64,000 nucleotides of DNA from Brevibacillus_F sp035644815 (GCA_035644815.1 DASQNU010000285.1:1-64000); one strand, 5' to 3'; counted from the stretch's first letter, positions 1 through 8,183 are shown. Notes: generated by a model from the letters alone, not told the origin. Translations and numbers: made by a program.

Positions 1-4
1 CCCC

Positions 5-39
5 ATGCAAAGTATCGCCTCTAATTCATTGGCTTTGCA
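5..39. other. inverted repeat at window edge
   Basis: ATGCAAAG (5-12) and CTTTGCAT (32-39) are perfect 8-bp arms with a 19-nt loop. There is no T-run on either side, so it is not a clear terminator. It overlaps the stop of the tiny minus-strand ORF at 21-74. Confidence 0.3.
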
Positions 40-74
40 TGAGACGAAACAGTCTGGCAATCGCGAATTGCCAT
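21..74 (-). CDS. possible 17-aa peptide with strong RBS
   Basis: Reading left on the minus strand, AGGAGGTGG is followed after a few bases by ATG at 74 and 17 codons (MAIRDCQTVSSHAKPMN). The Shine-Dalgarno is near perfect, which is why this is listed. No family is recognised; a secreted signal peptide is conceivable but there is no hydrophobic leader in the 17-aa form. The same frame is open further upstream (to about 365) and includes a hydrophobic stretch, but no good ribosome site precedes those earlier codons. Confidence 0.2.
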   Translation of the reverse strand: MAIRDCQTVSSHAKPMN

Positions 75-192
75 CTTTACCACCTCCTGACAACCAATAT
101 AAAAGAAAATACCCCTTGCCGCAACTCCACGCACAAGAGGTTTCATCCCCATATGTTTATCCATAAACCCGGTTGAACTGAATTTGGCCAAC

Positions 193-858
193 CTAACAAG
201 ACAGTCCACACGTGAATTTCTGTTTTCCAAATAACAAAGAGTAGGCCGCAGGAAATTCTTGATTGACCCTCTGTACCTCCTTCGCAAACTCCTCCTCGGT
301 TGTCGGGCCGGAAGATAAACGATCTGCTTTTTCTTGTGTATCGATGTTTGCCCCCGGCGGTACAAAGCTGTGCGGGCGAAGCACCACTCCCTTTGTCACA
401 ACGGCTCCAGAGGAGATAAAACTGCCTCGACCTACCTGGGCATTGTATACAATGGATTGGAAGCCGACAAACACGTCATCTTCGATCAGACAGGGGCCAT
501 GAATCAAGGAACCGTGTGTGCATGAAACCCGATTTCCTATATAAATGGAGTACCTTTTCCCACTCCTTTCGACATATTGATTTTTTAAGCCGTGAAGAAT
601 CACTCCGTCCTGCAAATTGCTGTTGCTCCCGATATAAAAGAGGCTCCCCTCATCCGCTCGTATACTAACAAACGGACCGACATACGTATTATCCTGAATG
701 GTGACATCTCCGACAATAGACGTAAACGGACTGAGGAAAGCCTGATGATCGATATTGGGCATTTCTGGATATAGATTTACTGAGACGGGCGGATTATAGC
801 CGATAAAGTAACTGTAAAGATTCAAAGGCCTGTTTTGATTGCCTGAGCTATTCCTCAA
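193..858 (-). CDS. gamma-class carbonic anhydrase-like hexapeptide protein
   Basis: A left-handed beta-helix protein of the archaeal Cam type, expected to interconvert CO2 and bicarbonate as a trimer with a metal between subunits. Visible Cam-like features are VSIRADEG (the Arg and Glu equivalents), NLQDGVILH (first His ligand) and THGSLIHGP (the other two His ligands), so the three metal ligands are present. Hexapeptide-like repeats fill the middle, and the C-terminal helix holds the usual 'PPGANIDTQEKADRL' region. The open frame starts at a TTG (858) with AAAGGGGAA about 12 nt upstream; an ATG further in (MPNIDHQAF) is an alternative. Some Cam-family members are acyltransferase-like rather than true anhydrases. 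Confidence 0.8.
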   Translation of the reverse strand: MRNSSGNQNRPLNLYSYFIGYNPPVSVNLYPEMPNIDHQAFLSPFTSIVGDVTIQDNTYVGPFVSIRADEGSLFYIGSNSNLQDGVILHGLKNQYVERSGKRYSIYIGNRVSCTHGSLIHGPCLIEDDVFVGFQSIVYNAQVGRGSFISSGAVVTKGVVLRPHSFVPPGANIDTQEKADRLSSGPTTEEEFAKEVQRVNQEFPAAYSLLFGKQKFTCGLSC

Positions 859-1055
859 AGCGAACTGATTCCCCTTTCATGAAAATGAATGAGATGCCCG
901 TCGGTTCATCATACATATACGTGGGAATATCATTTTCATGCTTGTCAGGGAAATCGCTTGAGAATAGAAGTGCTTCATCTGATTAGCTTGGTTTTCTGAT
1001 GGATATCCGTCATTAAGGATTACTTCGCTATGCCCTTTCATTGTGTTGCCGAATA
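859..1055. other. intergenic gap with possible gene remnant
   Basis: On the minus strand a frame is open from 982 down to a TAG at 848-850. It reads DEALLFSSDFPDKHENDIP and continues to end FMKGESVRFEE, with an in-frame TAA just upstream (983-985). The LLFSSDFP piece recalls metal-dependent hydrolases of the amidohydrolase type, so this may be the tail of a decayed gene. No RBS or start supports expression on its own. Confidence 0.2.
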
Positions 1056-1871
1056 CTAGGTATACGAAAGTTCCAGACGATTTGCTTCATCTTCCATTCC
1101 AAACGAGCGCAGTTCGTTCTTCACCAATTCTCTTAGCTCCCTATCCTCCAATACATTCTTTGTCTGGACATCTCGTATAAATGCTAATTTGGATTCTACG
1201 GAAGCCCTCTTAAAGAAGCTCCTTACTTGATCGAAGTCTTCTTCATCCAGCTGTTCACTGTGTAAGAGAAACCGTTCATGTTCCTTTTCGGAAGACATCT
1301 GAGTAACGCCTAATGAATTAATCGTTGGTACAGCAATCGCTCTTTTCCTTTGATCATGAAGGTCTATGATATATTGGACCATATCTTCTATCGGGTTGAT
1401 GGAAAATCTCTCTTTGAACATTTCTCGTGCTTCGATTGTTTGTTCATCTGACTCTTCCTCTTCCCTTTTTTCCATATAACGAACATATGAATCGACGTCA
1501 GGAAAGTGGTTATATAAGATGCTATTTTCAGTGTAAACGATTCTTAGAAAATCACGAATATTCTTGGCAACCACCCAAACTTCTTCTCCAAAATCCATCG
1601 GTGATACACAGACGATATACGCTTCCTCCAAATCCTTTACCGATCCAAAATCAGTCAAAAAACCATAATGGATGCCGTCAGCTCCCGGTCTTGCAAATGG
1701 AATGACATCAGGAGGCGTAGCCATATATCTGATGTCTTCCTCTTCCATGATGAGCCCCAAATCCAAATCAAGAGAATAACCGCGTTCGCTTAGTTCTTTT
1801 TCAAATTCTAGTAACCTTTCGATCGTTTGGGGAAGTGTGTGATACCTACCGTAATAGTCAAATGCTTTCAT
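1056..1871 (-). CDS. hypothetical protein, SMI1/KNR4-like features
   Basis: A 271-aa soluble protein of unknown role. The centre (GFLTDFGSVKDLEEAYIVCV, then VAKNIRDFLRIVY) resembles the core pattern of SMI1/KNR4 (SUKH) proteins, where a ligand-binding domain often serves toxin immunity or regulation. The C-terminal third is highly charged and helical. ATG at 1871 is preceded by GGAGGTCACC with good spacing. A terminator separates it from the truncated acetyltransferase upstream. The SMI1-like reading is a weak pattern match; the assignment to hypothetical is secure. Confidence 0.7.
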   Translation of the reverse strand: MKAFDYYGRYHTLPQTIERLLEFEKELSERGYSLDLDLGLIMEEEDIRYMATPPDVIPFARPGADGIHYGFLTDFGSVKDLEEAYIVCVSPMDFGEEVWVVAKNIRDFLRIVYTENSILYNHFPDVDSYVRYMEKREEEESDEQTIEAREMFKERFSINPIEDMVQYIIDLHDQRKRAIAVPTINSLGVTQMSSEKEHERFLLHSEQLDEEDFDQVRSFFKRASVESKLAFIRDVQTKNVLEDRELRELVKNELRSFGMEDEANRLELSYT

Positions 1872-1910
1872 GTATGGTGACCTCCATTCTGTCGCCTAGA
1901 AACAAAAAAA

Positions 1911-1941
1911 GGTCTAGAACCGAAAAATAGAATTTTAGACC
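1911..1941 (-). terminator. rho-independent terminator
   Basis: Read on the minus strand, GGTCTAAAA...TTCTAGACC forms a stem followed directly by TTTTTTTG (1904-1910). The stop codon of the truncated acetyltransferase (1935-1937) lies within the stem. Confidence 0.75.
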
Positions 1942-2252
1942 CCTAGAGAATCCACTTCCTCATGCCTTACCGAATCAAGATCAAATAAAGTGGCAAACTC
2001 ATTCGAATACGTCTCTTGGGGAGAAATATTGCTGTACACATAGCCGACGATCTCTTCCCCATCTTTGACAGCCTTGATATAGTTCGCGCTTGCTCTTTGG
2101 ACGGATGGGACCATTCTCGTTTCAAAGCACATGCCATCGAACAACTCAGGACGTATCGATGCTTTCGATTTTTGATAAGCCATCAATTCATTGCATAAAT
2201 CCTTCAGAAACGTAATACGATCTTCCGATATCACTTCATACTGGATGGTCAT
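1935..2252 (-). pseudogene. truncated GNAT acetyltransferase
   Basis: About 105 aa that match only the N-terminal half of a GNAT fold (MTIQYEVISEDRITFLKDL ... EEIVGYVYSNISPQETYSNE). The frame stops just before the acetyl-CoA pyrophosphate-binding motif (Q/R-x-x-G-x-G/A), which is absent. The stop falls in a terminator stem, as expected if a deletion joined the middle of the gene to a downstream terminator. Start chosen at ATG 2252 because AGGAGGT lies 11 nt upstream; the longer frame to 2339 has no comparable RBS. Probably non-functional. Confidence 0.65.
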
Positions 2253-2388
2253 CCTCGTCTTGTACCTCCTCATGGTGGCGCCTGGGGCTTGCAAAGAGAA
2301 TTGGCTTTTATTGTAACAATTGTCTGTTTGTAACGTCATTATCTACTGTCGGGGAAAGAGAAAATAATCACGAAAAGGGTTGTGAAAA

Positions 2389-3774
2389 GTGGAATCAGCA
2401 CAAGAAATGAAAAAGAAAGGTGCGGACACTCCAGTATGGCGGGCGATGTTCATCTTTCTGATCCCGTTATTACTGAGCAATGCATTGCAATCGATCGGTC
2501 AATTCGTAAGCAGCATCGTGGTCGGCCGTTGGCTTGGTGTTGATGCCTTGGCTGCCATCTCGTCCTTCTTCCCGTTGTTTTTTCTCCTGATTTCTTTCAT
2601 GATCGGGATCGGTTCAGGCAGCTCCATCTTGATCGGGCAGGCCTATGGCGCTCGAAATGAAGAGCGTCTAAAAGCGATTATTGGGACCACCCTGACTTTT
2701 ACATTCGTGCTTGGCATCGTGGTTTCCTTGATTGGCGGGATATTCACCTGGGATATCATGCGGCTCATGGGCACACCCGAAAATATCTTGGCTGTGAGTG
2801 TTCATTATGCACGAATCCTGTTTTGGTCCTTGCCTGTTTTGTTTTTATATATCGCTTATACCACGTTCATACGGGGGATCGGCGATTCGAAGACACCGTT
2901 TTACTCGCTCCTTGTCAGCACCGCACTCAATCTGATCCTGCTGCCCTTTCTCGTATTTGGCTGGCTGGGTCTTCCCCGCTTGGAGGTATACGGGGCCGCT
3001 TATGCTTCCGTCATTTCGACGATTCTCACTTTTATTATCACACTGAATTACCTTGGCAAAACAAAGCATCAGCTCCAATTCGATGCCACTGTTCGCAAGC
3101 ATTTGCGGATGGATTGGGATTTGTTAAAGCTGCTTCTTCGCCTCGGTATTCCATCCAGCATCAATATGATCCTCGTCTCGCTTGCGGAGATCGTCTTGAT
3201 CGCGCTCGTGAACCGTTACGGCTCTGATGCAACCGCAGCTTATGGCGCAGTGAATCAGGTGGTCAGCTACGTATCCATGCCTGCCGTCAGTCTGGGAATG
3301 GCTGTCTCCATCTTCGCTGCACAGTCGATCGGAGCCAAGCAGTTAGATCGACTACAGCAAGTGGTTCGCGCTGGAGTGATGCTCAACTATGTCATCGGCG
3401 GTACCTTAATCACGTTGGTCTATGTGCTTTCGAAACATATTCTATCCTTATTCCTCACCAGCACCCCGACGCTGGAGATCGCACATAGTCTACTGATGAT
3501 CACCCTGTGGAGTTATTTGCTTTTTGGCCATTCCATGATATTCGGCGCGACCATGCGTGCGAGCGGGACAGTCCTCTGGCCAACGGTCATCAGTGTCATG
3601 ACGATCTGGTGTGTGGAAGTACCTGTGGCTTACCTTCTTTCCCATTACTCGAGTCTTGGCATAAAAGGGATTTGGGTCGGTTACCCGGCGGCCTTTATCG
3701 TTGGTCTCGTATTGCAATATGCCTACTACCGGTTGGCTTGGAAGAAGAAGAAGATCACGAGTCTTGTCCACTGA
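2389..3774 (+). CDS. MATE-family multidrug efflux transporter
   Basis: A 461-aa integral membrane protein with about 12 hydrophobic helices in two homologous halves, expected to export cationic drugs in exchange for Na+ or H+. The N-terminal motif (PLLLSNALQSIGQFVSSIVV) and the repeat around residues 245-330 (GIPSSINMILVSLAEIVLIA; AYGAVNQVVSYVSMPAVSLG) are typical of the DinF/NorM-like group. GTG start at 2389 with AAAAGGG 9 nt upstream; an ATG six codons on lacks an RBS. It is a single-gene unit ending at a bidirectional terminator. Substrate cannot be read from sequence. Confidence 0.9.
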   Translation: MESAQEMKKKGADTPVWRAMFIFLIPLLLSNALQSIGQFVSSIVVGRWLGVDALAAISSFFPLFFLLISFMIGIGSGSSILIGQAYGARNEERLKAIIGTTLTFTFVLGIVVSLIGGIFTWDIMRLMGTPENILAVSVHYARILFWSLPVLFLYIAYTTFIRGIGDSKTPFYSLLVSTALNLILLPFLVFGWLGLPRLEVYGAAYASVISTILTFIITLNYLGKTKHQLQFDATVRKHLRMDWDLLKLLLRLGIPSSINMILVSLAEIVLIALVNRYGSDATAAYGAVNQVVSYVSMPAVSLGMAVSIFAAQSIGAKQLDRLQQVVRAGVMLNYVIGGTLITLVYVLSKHILSLFLTSTPTLEIAHSLLMITLWSYLLFGHSMIFGATMRASGTVLWPTVISVMTIWCVEVPVAYLLSHYSSLGIKGIWVGYPAAFIVGLVLQYAYYRLAWKKKKITSLVH

Positions 3775-3786
3775 AGACAAAAAAGA

Positions 3787-3829
3787 GGGGAAAAGCTTGA
3801 TCCAATTGGATGCCGCTTTTCCCCTTTTT
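3787..3829. terminator. bidirectional terminator between convergent genes
   Basis: GGGGAAAAGC (3787-3796) pairs with GCTTTTCCCC (3815-3824), followed by T5 on the plus strand and preceded by an A-rich run for the minus strand. It serves the MATE gene and the convergent rhodanese unit. Confidence 0.85.
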
Positions 3830-3835
3830 CATCAG

Positions 3836-4177
3836 CTACTTCGAGGACAAATAATCCTTCCAGGCCGTCACTCCACCTTCCAAAACCACAACCTGGTATT
3901 GTTTTTCCGAGAGAATGGCGGCACATTTGGCTGCGGAATTCCCCGTTGTACAGGTGACGATGATCTCCTGTTCCCTTGGTAAAGCAGCAATGGTCGGTTC
4001 TCCGTTTTCCGCTGAGTTGAAAATCTCGTTTTTATTGATATTAATGCTCCTTATCGTAGAGCCTTCAATATGAAAATCATTGTATTTTTCCTCTGCTCTT
4101 ACATCCAAAAGCGTGACCTGTTCCTGATTCTTTATTTTTTCGTCCAATTCCTGTGGTGAAATCTTTCCGATTGTCAC
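3836..4177 (-). CDS. rhodanese-domain sulfurtransferase
   Basis: A 113-aa single rhodanese domain. It shows ELDEKIKNQEQVTLLDVRAEEKY (strand 1 and CH2A-like region, given in part), the active-site loop CTTGNSA with the persulfide-carrying Cys, and the closing GGVTAWKDY. Expected to carry sulfane sulfur in the cytoplasm. It overlaps the upstream MerR-type regulator by 4 nt (ATGA), so the two are translationally coupled and probably form one unit. Confidence 0.88.
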   Translation of the reverse strand: MTIGKISPQELDEKIKNQEQVTLLDVRAEEKYNDFHIEGSTIRSININKNEIFNSAENGEPTIAALPREQEIIVTCTTGNSAAKCAAILSEKQYQVVVLEGGVTAWKDYLSSK

Positions 4178-4587
4178 TTTAACCGACGCTCCTTCGATTC
4201 GTAGATCCCTTCGTTTCCTGCCTCTTCCTCTAATCTTTTGTAGAGTGTGATTTTCTTCTCGATTTTCCGCAAGTTTTGCTGCCGTTCCTGGATTTGCGCG
4301 GTTACCTTCTCATGATGGGCCTCTAATAATTTGCGCCTCGGATACAGTGTCGACGCGCCCTGACTCCGTAGATCGGAATAGTGCTTCATTTCATTGATGG
4401 TCATCCCCAAGTCGCGTAAACAGATCAAAAAATCGATCCATGAGAGATCCGCCTCCGAATACTGGCGGTAGCCGTATTCATTGCGGGCTACGCCTTCCAG
4501 CAGCCCCATCTTTTCATAGTACCGTAAAGCGTGAACACTTAGACCGGTGACATTCGCAAATTGTTGAATCGTCAGTCGTTTCTCCAT
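4174..4587 (-). CDS. MerR-family regulator, AdhR/NmlR-like
   Basis: A 137-aa regulator with an N-terminal winged HTH (TIQQFANVTGLSVHALRYYE) and a C-terminal dimerisation coil. Cys56 in FLICLRDLGM sits where the aldehyde/thiol-reactive Cys of the AdhR/NmlR group lies in Bacillus. It is divergent from a carboxymuconolactone decarboxylase-like gene with a MerR-type promoter between them; in B. subtilis AdhR is likewise linked to such a gene. It overlaps the rhodanese by 4 nt. Electrophile sensing is inferred from the Cys and the neighbours. Confidence 0.85.
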   Translation of the reverse strand: MEKRLTIQQFANVTGLSVHALRYYEKMGLLEGVARNEYGYRQYSEADLSWIDFLICLRDLGMTINEMKHYSDLRSQGASTLYPRRKLLEAHHEKVTAQIQERQQNLRKIEKKITLYKRLEEEAGNEGIYESKERRLK

Positions 4588-4614
4588 GATTTGATCCTAT
4601 CACATATAAAAGGG

Positions 4615-4646
4615 TTTGCTCTAGAGTGCGCTCTAGGGTGTAGTAT
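4615..4646 (+). promoter_or_regulatory. MerR-type promoter with long spacer and perfect dyad
   Basis: CTAGAG-TGCG-CTCTAG (4621-4636) is a perfect inverted repeat lying between TTTGCT (-35-like, 4615-4620) and TAGTAT (-10, 4641-4646). The spacer is 20 bp, longer than the normal 17, which is the hallmark of promoters that MerR proteins untwist to activate. It faces the gene at 4687. Confidence 0.75.
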
Positions 4647-4686
4647 TTTTTCAGGATTTGCCAAATTGGAAGAGGAGTGGATCAAG

Positions 4687-5070
4687 ATGACGAATGAACG
4701 GTATGAACGCGGGTGGGAAAAGCTGATGGAAGTGGACGGTGAGGGGGGACAACGTGTCATTGAGTCGCTGAAAGACATTGCCCCGGACTTGGGCCGGTAT
4801 ATCATCGAGTTTGGCTTCGGCGATATTTACTCTCGGGAAGGGTTGGATCTGAAGCAAAGACAGCTTGTCACGATTGCATCACTCACCACCCAAGGAGGAT
4901 GCGAGCCGCAGCTTACCGTACATATCCATGCGGCACTTAATGTGGGGCTATCTCCAAAGGAAATCGTGGAAGCGATTATTCATTGCTGTCCATATACCGG
5001 CTTTCCTCGGGTGCTCAATGCGATGTTTTTGGCGAAGCGGATATTCGAAGAGCGAGATATCATCGGGTAA
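4687..5070 (+). CDS. carboxymuconolactone decarboxylase family protein
   Basis: A 127-aa all-helical AhpD-like fold protein. LDLKQRQLVTIASLTTQGGC and the following helix match the CMD domain. The central Cys (GGCEPQLTVHIH) is a single Cys rather than the CxxC of peroxidase AhpD, so a decarboxylase or thiol-reactive role is more likely. ATG 4687 has GAGGAG 10 nt upstream; the longer frame to 4561 runs through the promoter and is rejected. Probably induced through the divergent MerR protein under aldehyde or quinone stress (inference). Confidence 0.85.
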   Translation: MTNERYERGWEKLMEVDGEGGQRVIESLKDIAPDLGRYIIEFGFGDIYSREGLDLKQRQLVTIASLTTQGGCEPQLTVHIHAALNVGLSPKEIVEAIIHCCPYTGFPRVLNAMFLAKRIFEERDIIG

Positions 5071-5073
5071 GAG

Positions 5074-5095
5074 AAAGAGGGGGGCCCCCTCTTTT
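5074..5095 (+). terminator. rho-independent terminator
   Basis: AAAGAGGGGG/CCCCCTCTTTT forms a compact GC-rich hairpin directly after the stop at 5070. It probably also serves the convergent gene ending at 5101. Confidence 0.75.
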
Positions 5096-5100
5096 CCCGA

Positions 5101-6192
5101 TTACTCTTCTATGCTGATGCTATCAACATTACCAATATTCAAATCCCAAATGCTTATGGTAATCGTTGGACTGCCTTCGCGTTTCAGCAAATAGCCTCCC
5201 CAACTCCTTCCGCCATAAGCTTTATACCCAGTGGTATCGATTCCAAAGATGCTTTTGATAAGCGGTTTTGTTACGGGAATCGCTTCATCAATGGATGTTA
5301 TTTTATACTGATCCGTTACATACTTTACTGTATATACCTGATTCGTTTCCGCACCGATTTCAACGGTATATATACCCGGCTTCAACTCATTCCCATTCGC
5401 GTTGGTGAGTGTCCACACTTCTTCTTGCTTTCGCTGATCGGATGATTTTTCTGCACGGGTAAACGAGAACCCTGTTCGATTCGATAGTAGCGATAACGCT
5501 TGTTGCGCTTTTAATACAGCCTTTTTATCCACGTCACCCGGGTTGTAATACAAGTTGAAATCGTCCACCTGATTGGTGTTTAATTCGACCTTCACATACT
5601 GACGATCATCTCCACCTGCCTCAAAGGACAAGAATGTCCCTTCCCTGCCTTTGAAGATATTAACCGTCTGGAAAAGTAGACGTGGATTCGCTTCTTTCGA
5701 TACCTGCCGGGCCGTTTCTTCATATTTTTGATAGATAGACGGCAACTCATGGATCGCAAGCGTTGCGGACACAGTGCGAACCTCTGTTGATTTCGGATTA
5801 AAAGACACCAATGCCTCACGATTTTTTGTCCGTACCACAACGTATTCTGGATCTTCTTCCATTTCTTCAAAAAGAAATTCCTTGGTAATGCCAAGGGCTT
5901 TTATTTCCTGTTGAGCAGCCGTTATGTATTTTTGATCGATGACAGCATGGCTTCCCACGGTTTCTACTGACGAAGAGAATGGCTTCATCCAGATAAACGC
6001 AAATAACACGGCGCATGTGATAAGCCCGCTGGTGACCCATCCTGCATATTTTTTGCCGTTTTCCAGCATTTGCAATTGTTTTCGCTTTTCGCGGATGCTT
6101 TTTAAGATCACCTGTTTTCGCTCCCAAGTAAAATTCTGTTCAGGGAATTGCTGCAACTCTTCCCAGATTGACTGTTCATCTTGTGACGGCAT
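5101..6192 (-). CDS. membrane anti-sigma-like protein
   Basis: A 363-aa protein with a short cytoplasmic N-terminus, one transmembrane helix at about residues 51-68 (WVTSGLITCAVLFAFIW) and a large extracytoplasmic domain of unknown family. It starts at ATG 6192 (GGAGGTGATAACAG upstream) and overlaps the ECF sigma gene by 17 nt, the usual coupling of a sigma factor with its anti-sigma. Function is inferred from topology and position; no zinc-binding ZAS motif is seen. The external domain contains two segments resembling YpeB/PepSY-like folds (QQALSLLSNRTGF; TVEIGAETNQVY), which is only a weak hint. Confidence 0.7.
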   Translation of the reverse strand: MPSQDEQSIWEELQQFPEQNFTWERKQVILKSIREKRKQLQMLENGKKYAGWVTSGLITCAVLFAFIWMKPFSSSVETVGSHAVIDQKYITAAQQEIKALGITKEFLFEEMEEDPEYVVVRTKNREALVSFNPKSTEVRTVSATLAIHELPSIYQKYEETARQVSKEANPRLLFQTVNIFKGREGTFLSFEAGGDDRQYVKVELNTNQVDDFNLYYNPGDVDKKAVLKAQQALSLLSNRTGFSFTRAEKSSDQRKQEEVWTLTNANGNELKPGIYTVEIGAETNQVYTVKYVTDQYKITSIDEAIPVTKPLIKSIFGIDTTGYKAYGGRSWGGYLLKREGSPTITISIWDLNIGNVDSISIEE

Positions 6193-6709
6193 CTGTTATC
6201 ACCTCCGATACGGGAACATTCCAATGATTTTTCACTGCTTTCAATGCCCGATGCAGTGTGATATTAACTTTGGATTCGCTCCACCCTAAAACCTCTGCAG
6301 TTTCCTTGCTCGTTAAGCCCTTGATGCCACGCAAGATCAACACGTCCCTGTAGGATCGTTTCAGCTGATTGATGATGTCATAAAGCAGACGTTTGTCCTC
6401 GCTCAATTCCAACGACTCTTCCGGGGTTTTTTCGGGCGAAACCAGATGCTGCAAGAATTTGTCCGGCAGCCAGCTGAGCAGCTTTGTTTTCCGTTTTTCA
6501 TCAATGGCCACATTTCTGGCAATGGCAAACAACCACGTTTTGGGATTGGCAACCTCTGTATGCTGGATCGCCTTTAGGGCACGTATGAAGGTCTCTTGCA
6601 CGAGATCATCGATATCCGTTCGTCCCGTATAGTAGACCAGAAAGCGGTAGACATCATTGCTGTATGCGTGAAACCATTGCTCAATACGTGCGCCAGTATG
6701 ATCGTCCAA
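6176..6709 (-). CDS. ECF-type RNA polymerase sigma factor
   Basis: A 177-aa sigma-70 family protein. Region 2 contains DIDDLVQETFIRALKAI and WLFAIARNVAIDEKRK; region 4 contains LKRSYRDVLILRGIKGLTSK and a final HTH (AEVLGWSESKVNITLHRALK). Start assigned to TTG 6709 because AAGGAGGTGG lies just upstream; the longer frame to 6790 is preceded by nothing comparable. It is coupled to the downstream membrane anti-sigma. Target promoters were not identified. Confidence 0.88.
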   Translation of the reverse strand: MDDHTGARIEQWFHAYSNDVYRFLVYYTGRTDIDDLVQETFIRALKAIQHTEVANPKTWLFAIARNVAIDEKRKTKLLSWLPDKFLQHLVSPEKTPEESLELSEDKRLLYDIINQLKRSYRDVLILRGIKGLTSKETAEVLGWSESKVNITLHRALKAVKNHWNVPVSEVITDAVTR

Positions 6710-6799
6710 TTGTGTTCCACCTCCTTGACACTGTATAGACGGACAATCTTGCGAACATCTTTCACTTCTCATAGAAATTTTTCCAGCCATACATAAAAA

Positions 6800-6834
6800 G
6801 ACACCAGATCAAAGGCTCCGGTGTCTGTTTTTTT
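6800..6834. terminator. bidirectional terminator
   Basis: GACACC (6800-6805) pairs with GGTGTC (6820-6825). T-runs follow on both strands (TGTTTTTTT on plus, CTTTTT on minus). It ends the minus-strand acetyltransferase transcript before the sigma gene. Confidence 0.75.
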
Positions 6835-6848
6835 GCATGTGGTATGGA

Positions 6849-7316
6849 CTACGCAGAAACGACCGGCATCATGAGTATCAGTTCATCTCCCATTCGCTCA
6901 CCGGTCTCAACAAATCCTACGTTGCGATACAACTGATAAGCAGTAACATTTTCGGGATATACCGTCAGCCTGATTTCTTCACATTGAGCAAAGCGACTTC
7001 TTATATATTCGATCATTAATTGCAAAGCAGCCCTTCCATAACCTTTTCCTTGGTATCTCGAATCGATGAAAAATCCATTGATCCAATACATATTGGTTGT
7101 GTTTTCTTCAAAGGCATGCATGATAAATCCGACCATTGTTTCCTCATTGTAGATCGCAAAAGGGACATACTCTACTTCGTCCCCGTCAGGCTTTATATGT
7201 ACTTTTGCCAGAGAAACCGCTGCTGTTGGTACAAAATTGCTCTGCTCCTGTTTCACTTGTAACGCTAGTGCTTCATGCCAATTTTCTCTTGTAACCGGTC
7301 TGAGCGTAACGGTCAT
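6849..7316 (-). CDS. GNAT-family N-acetyltransferase, diamine/spermidine type
   Basis: About 155 aa. Motif A reads FIDSRYQGKGYGRAALQLMI, giving the acetyl-CoA loop Q-G-K-G-Y-G; motif B includes TVYPENVTAYQLYRNVGF. The arrangement LRPVTRENWHEALALQV resembles BltD/spermidine acetyltransferase-like proteins. Start is ATG 7316 with AAGGGG 9 nt upstream, rather than the longer frame at 7352. A hairpin terminator follows. Substrate is inferred. Confidence 0.85.
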   Translation of the reverse strand: MTVTLRPVTRENWHEALALQVKQEQSNFVPTAAVSLAKVHIKPDGDEVEYVPFAIYNEETMVGFIMHAFEENTTNMYWINGFFIDSRYQGKGYGRAALQLMIEYIRSRFAQCEEIRLTVYPENVTAYQLYRNVGFVETGERMGDELILMMPVVSA

Positions 7317-7359
7317 AGCCTGATACCCCTTCCTTACAGATTTCCTACTCATTGAAAAT

Positions 7360-7392
7360 AGCCGGAAGCCCCTGAGACGTGGGTTTCCGGCT
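7360..7392 (-). terminator. hairpin terminator
   Basis: AGCCGGAAGCCC (7360-7371) pairs with GGGTTTCCGGCT (7381-7392) around a 9-nt loop. On the minus strand ATTTTC follows. It lies directly after the stop of the 7405-8183 pair. Confidence 0.65.
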
Positions 7393-7404
7393 ATGTTTAC
7401 ACTA

Positions 7405-7749
7405 CTACCAACTCGTGCGTGGCTTTTGAATGAAATCCGTTTGTTTATCGATGTCGTTCATCATGTCTTTGATGCGATCCAGCGCTTGCTGAAGCTGCTT
7501 TTGATGAGCATCCAGGCGATGAGCAATCGAGCGAATTTGTGCCTGCGAAGGTGGCTGCGGCGCATTCGAGAGTTCAATCAACTCTTTCTCTATTGCATCA
7601 ATGCCGATCAGACCTGTTCCAAGCATTTCGATGCCAAATTTCGCTTTATCCGCGATATGGTCAATTTTTAAAGCGGTTTCTTTTGCTTGGTTGTTTCCCC
7701 AGCCAGACATGTAATTCGGCTGGCCAACAGGCGGTGTGTAATCACTCAT
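7405..7749 (-). CDS. hypothetical protein, partner of coiled-coil protein
   Basis: A 114-aa protein of no recognised family. The N-terminus is Pro/Gly rich (SDYTPPVGQPNYMSGWGNN) and the rest is helical with heptad-like spacing. It lies 14 nt downstream of another helical protein (7764-8183) on the same strand, so they are probably made together. Structural or surface roles are possible but nothing in the sequence fixes one. Confidence 0.65.
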   Translation of the reverse strand: MSDYTPPVGQPNYMSGWGNNQAKETALKIDHIADKAKFGIEMLGTGLIGIDAIEKELIELSNAPQPPSQAQIRSIAHRLDAHQKQLQQALDRIKDMMNDIDKQTDFIQKPRTSW

Positions 7750-7763
7750 TTAGACAAGCCTCC

Positions 7764-8183
7764 TTATTTTTGGTACTTATCTGTGATTTCATCGATCTTA
7801 TTGGTCAACTTGTCAATTTCATCGGTCAAGCTGTCGATTTCGTTGGTCAATTTGTCTACATCTTTGATGTTCTTTTGCACTTCATCAATGTTTCCGCTTG
7901 CCGCGATCACTTTGGACATTACCTCTTGGGCAATGGACGAAACAAGAATCTGCACGTGATCAGGAGCATTTTGTCCCACTTGCGCGACGAGTCTGTCAAT
8001 CAGTGGCTTGATTTGCGACAAAGTGCTCGCTGCATTCGTCAATTCACGACCGCAGGAGTTCAGTTCGGAGTCAATTTTATCGGATACTCGGTCAATTTTG
8101 GATTGTGTTATTTGGTCAATTTCTCTTACCACTTTATCGATATCATTTGCCATTTCACGTACAGCGCCTTTGCCAACTAACAT
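7764..8183 (-). CDS. hypothetical coiled-coil protein
   Basis: A 139-aa protein with no signal peptide. The C-terminal 35 residues are an almost perfect heptad repeat (IDSLTDEIDKLTNKIDEI, with D/E-L/I-T alternation), predicting a long coiled coil; the middle is also helical. ATG 8183 has GGGGGAGAAGG upstream. It is the first gene of a two-gene unit with 7405-7749. The size and helix content recall WXG/LXG-type or fibre-forming small proteins, but no WxG motif is present. Confidence 0.7.
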   Translation of the reverse strand: MLVGKGAVREMANDIDKVVREIDQITQSKIDRVSDKIDSELNSCGRELTNAASTLSQIKPLIDRLVAQVGQNAPDHVQILVSSIAQEVMSKVIAASGNIDEVQKNIKDVDKLTNEIDSLTDEIDKLTNKIDEITDKYQK

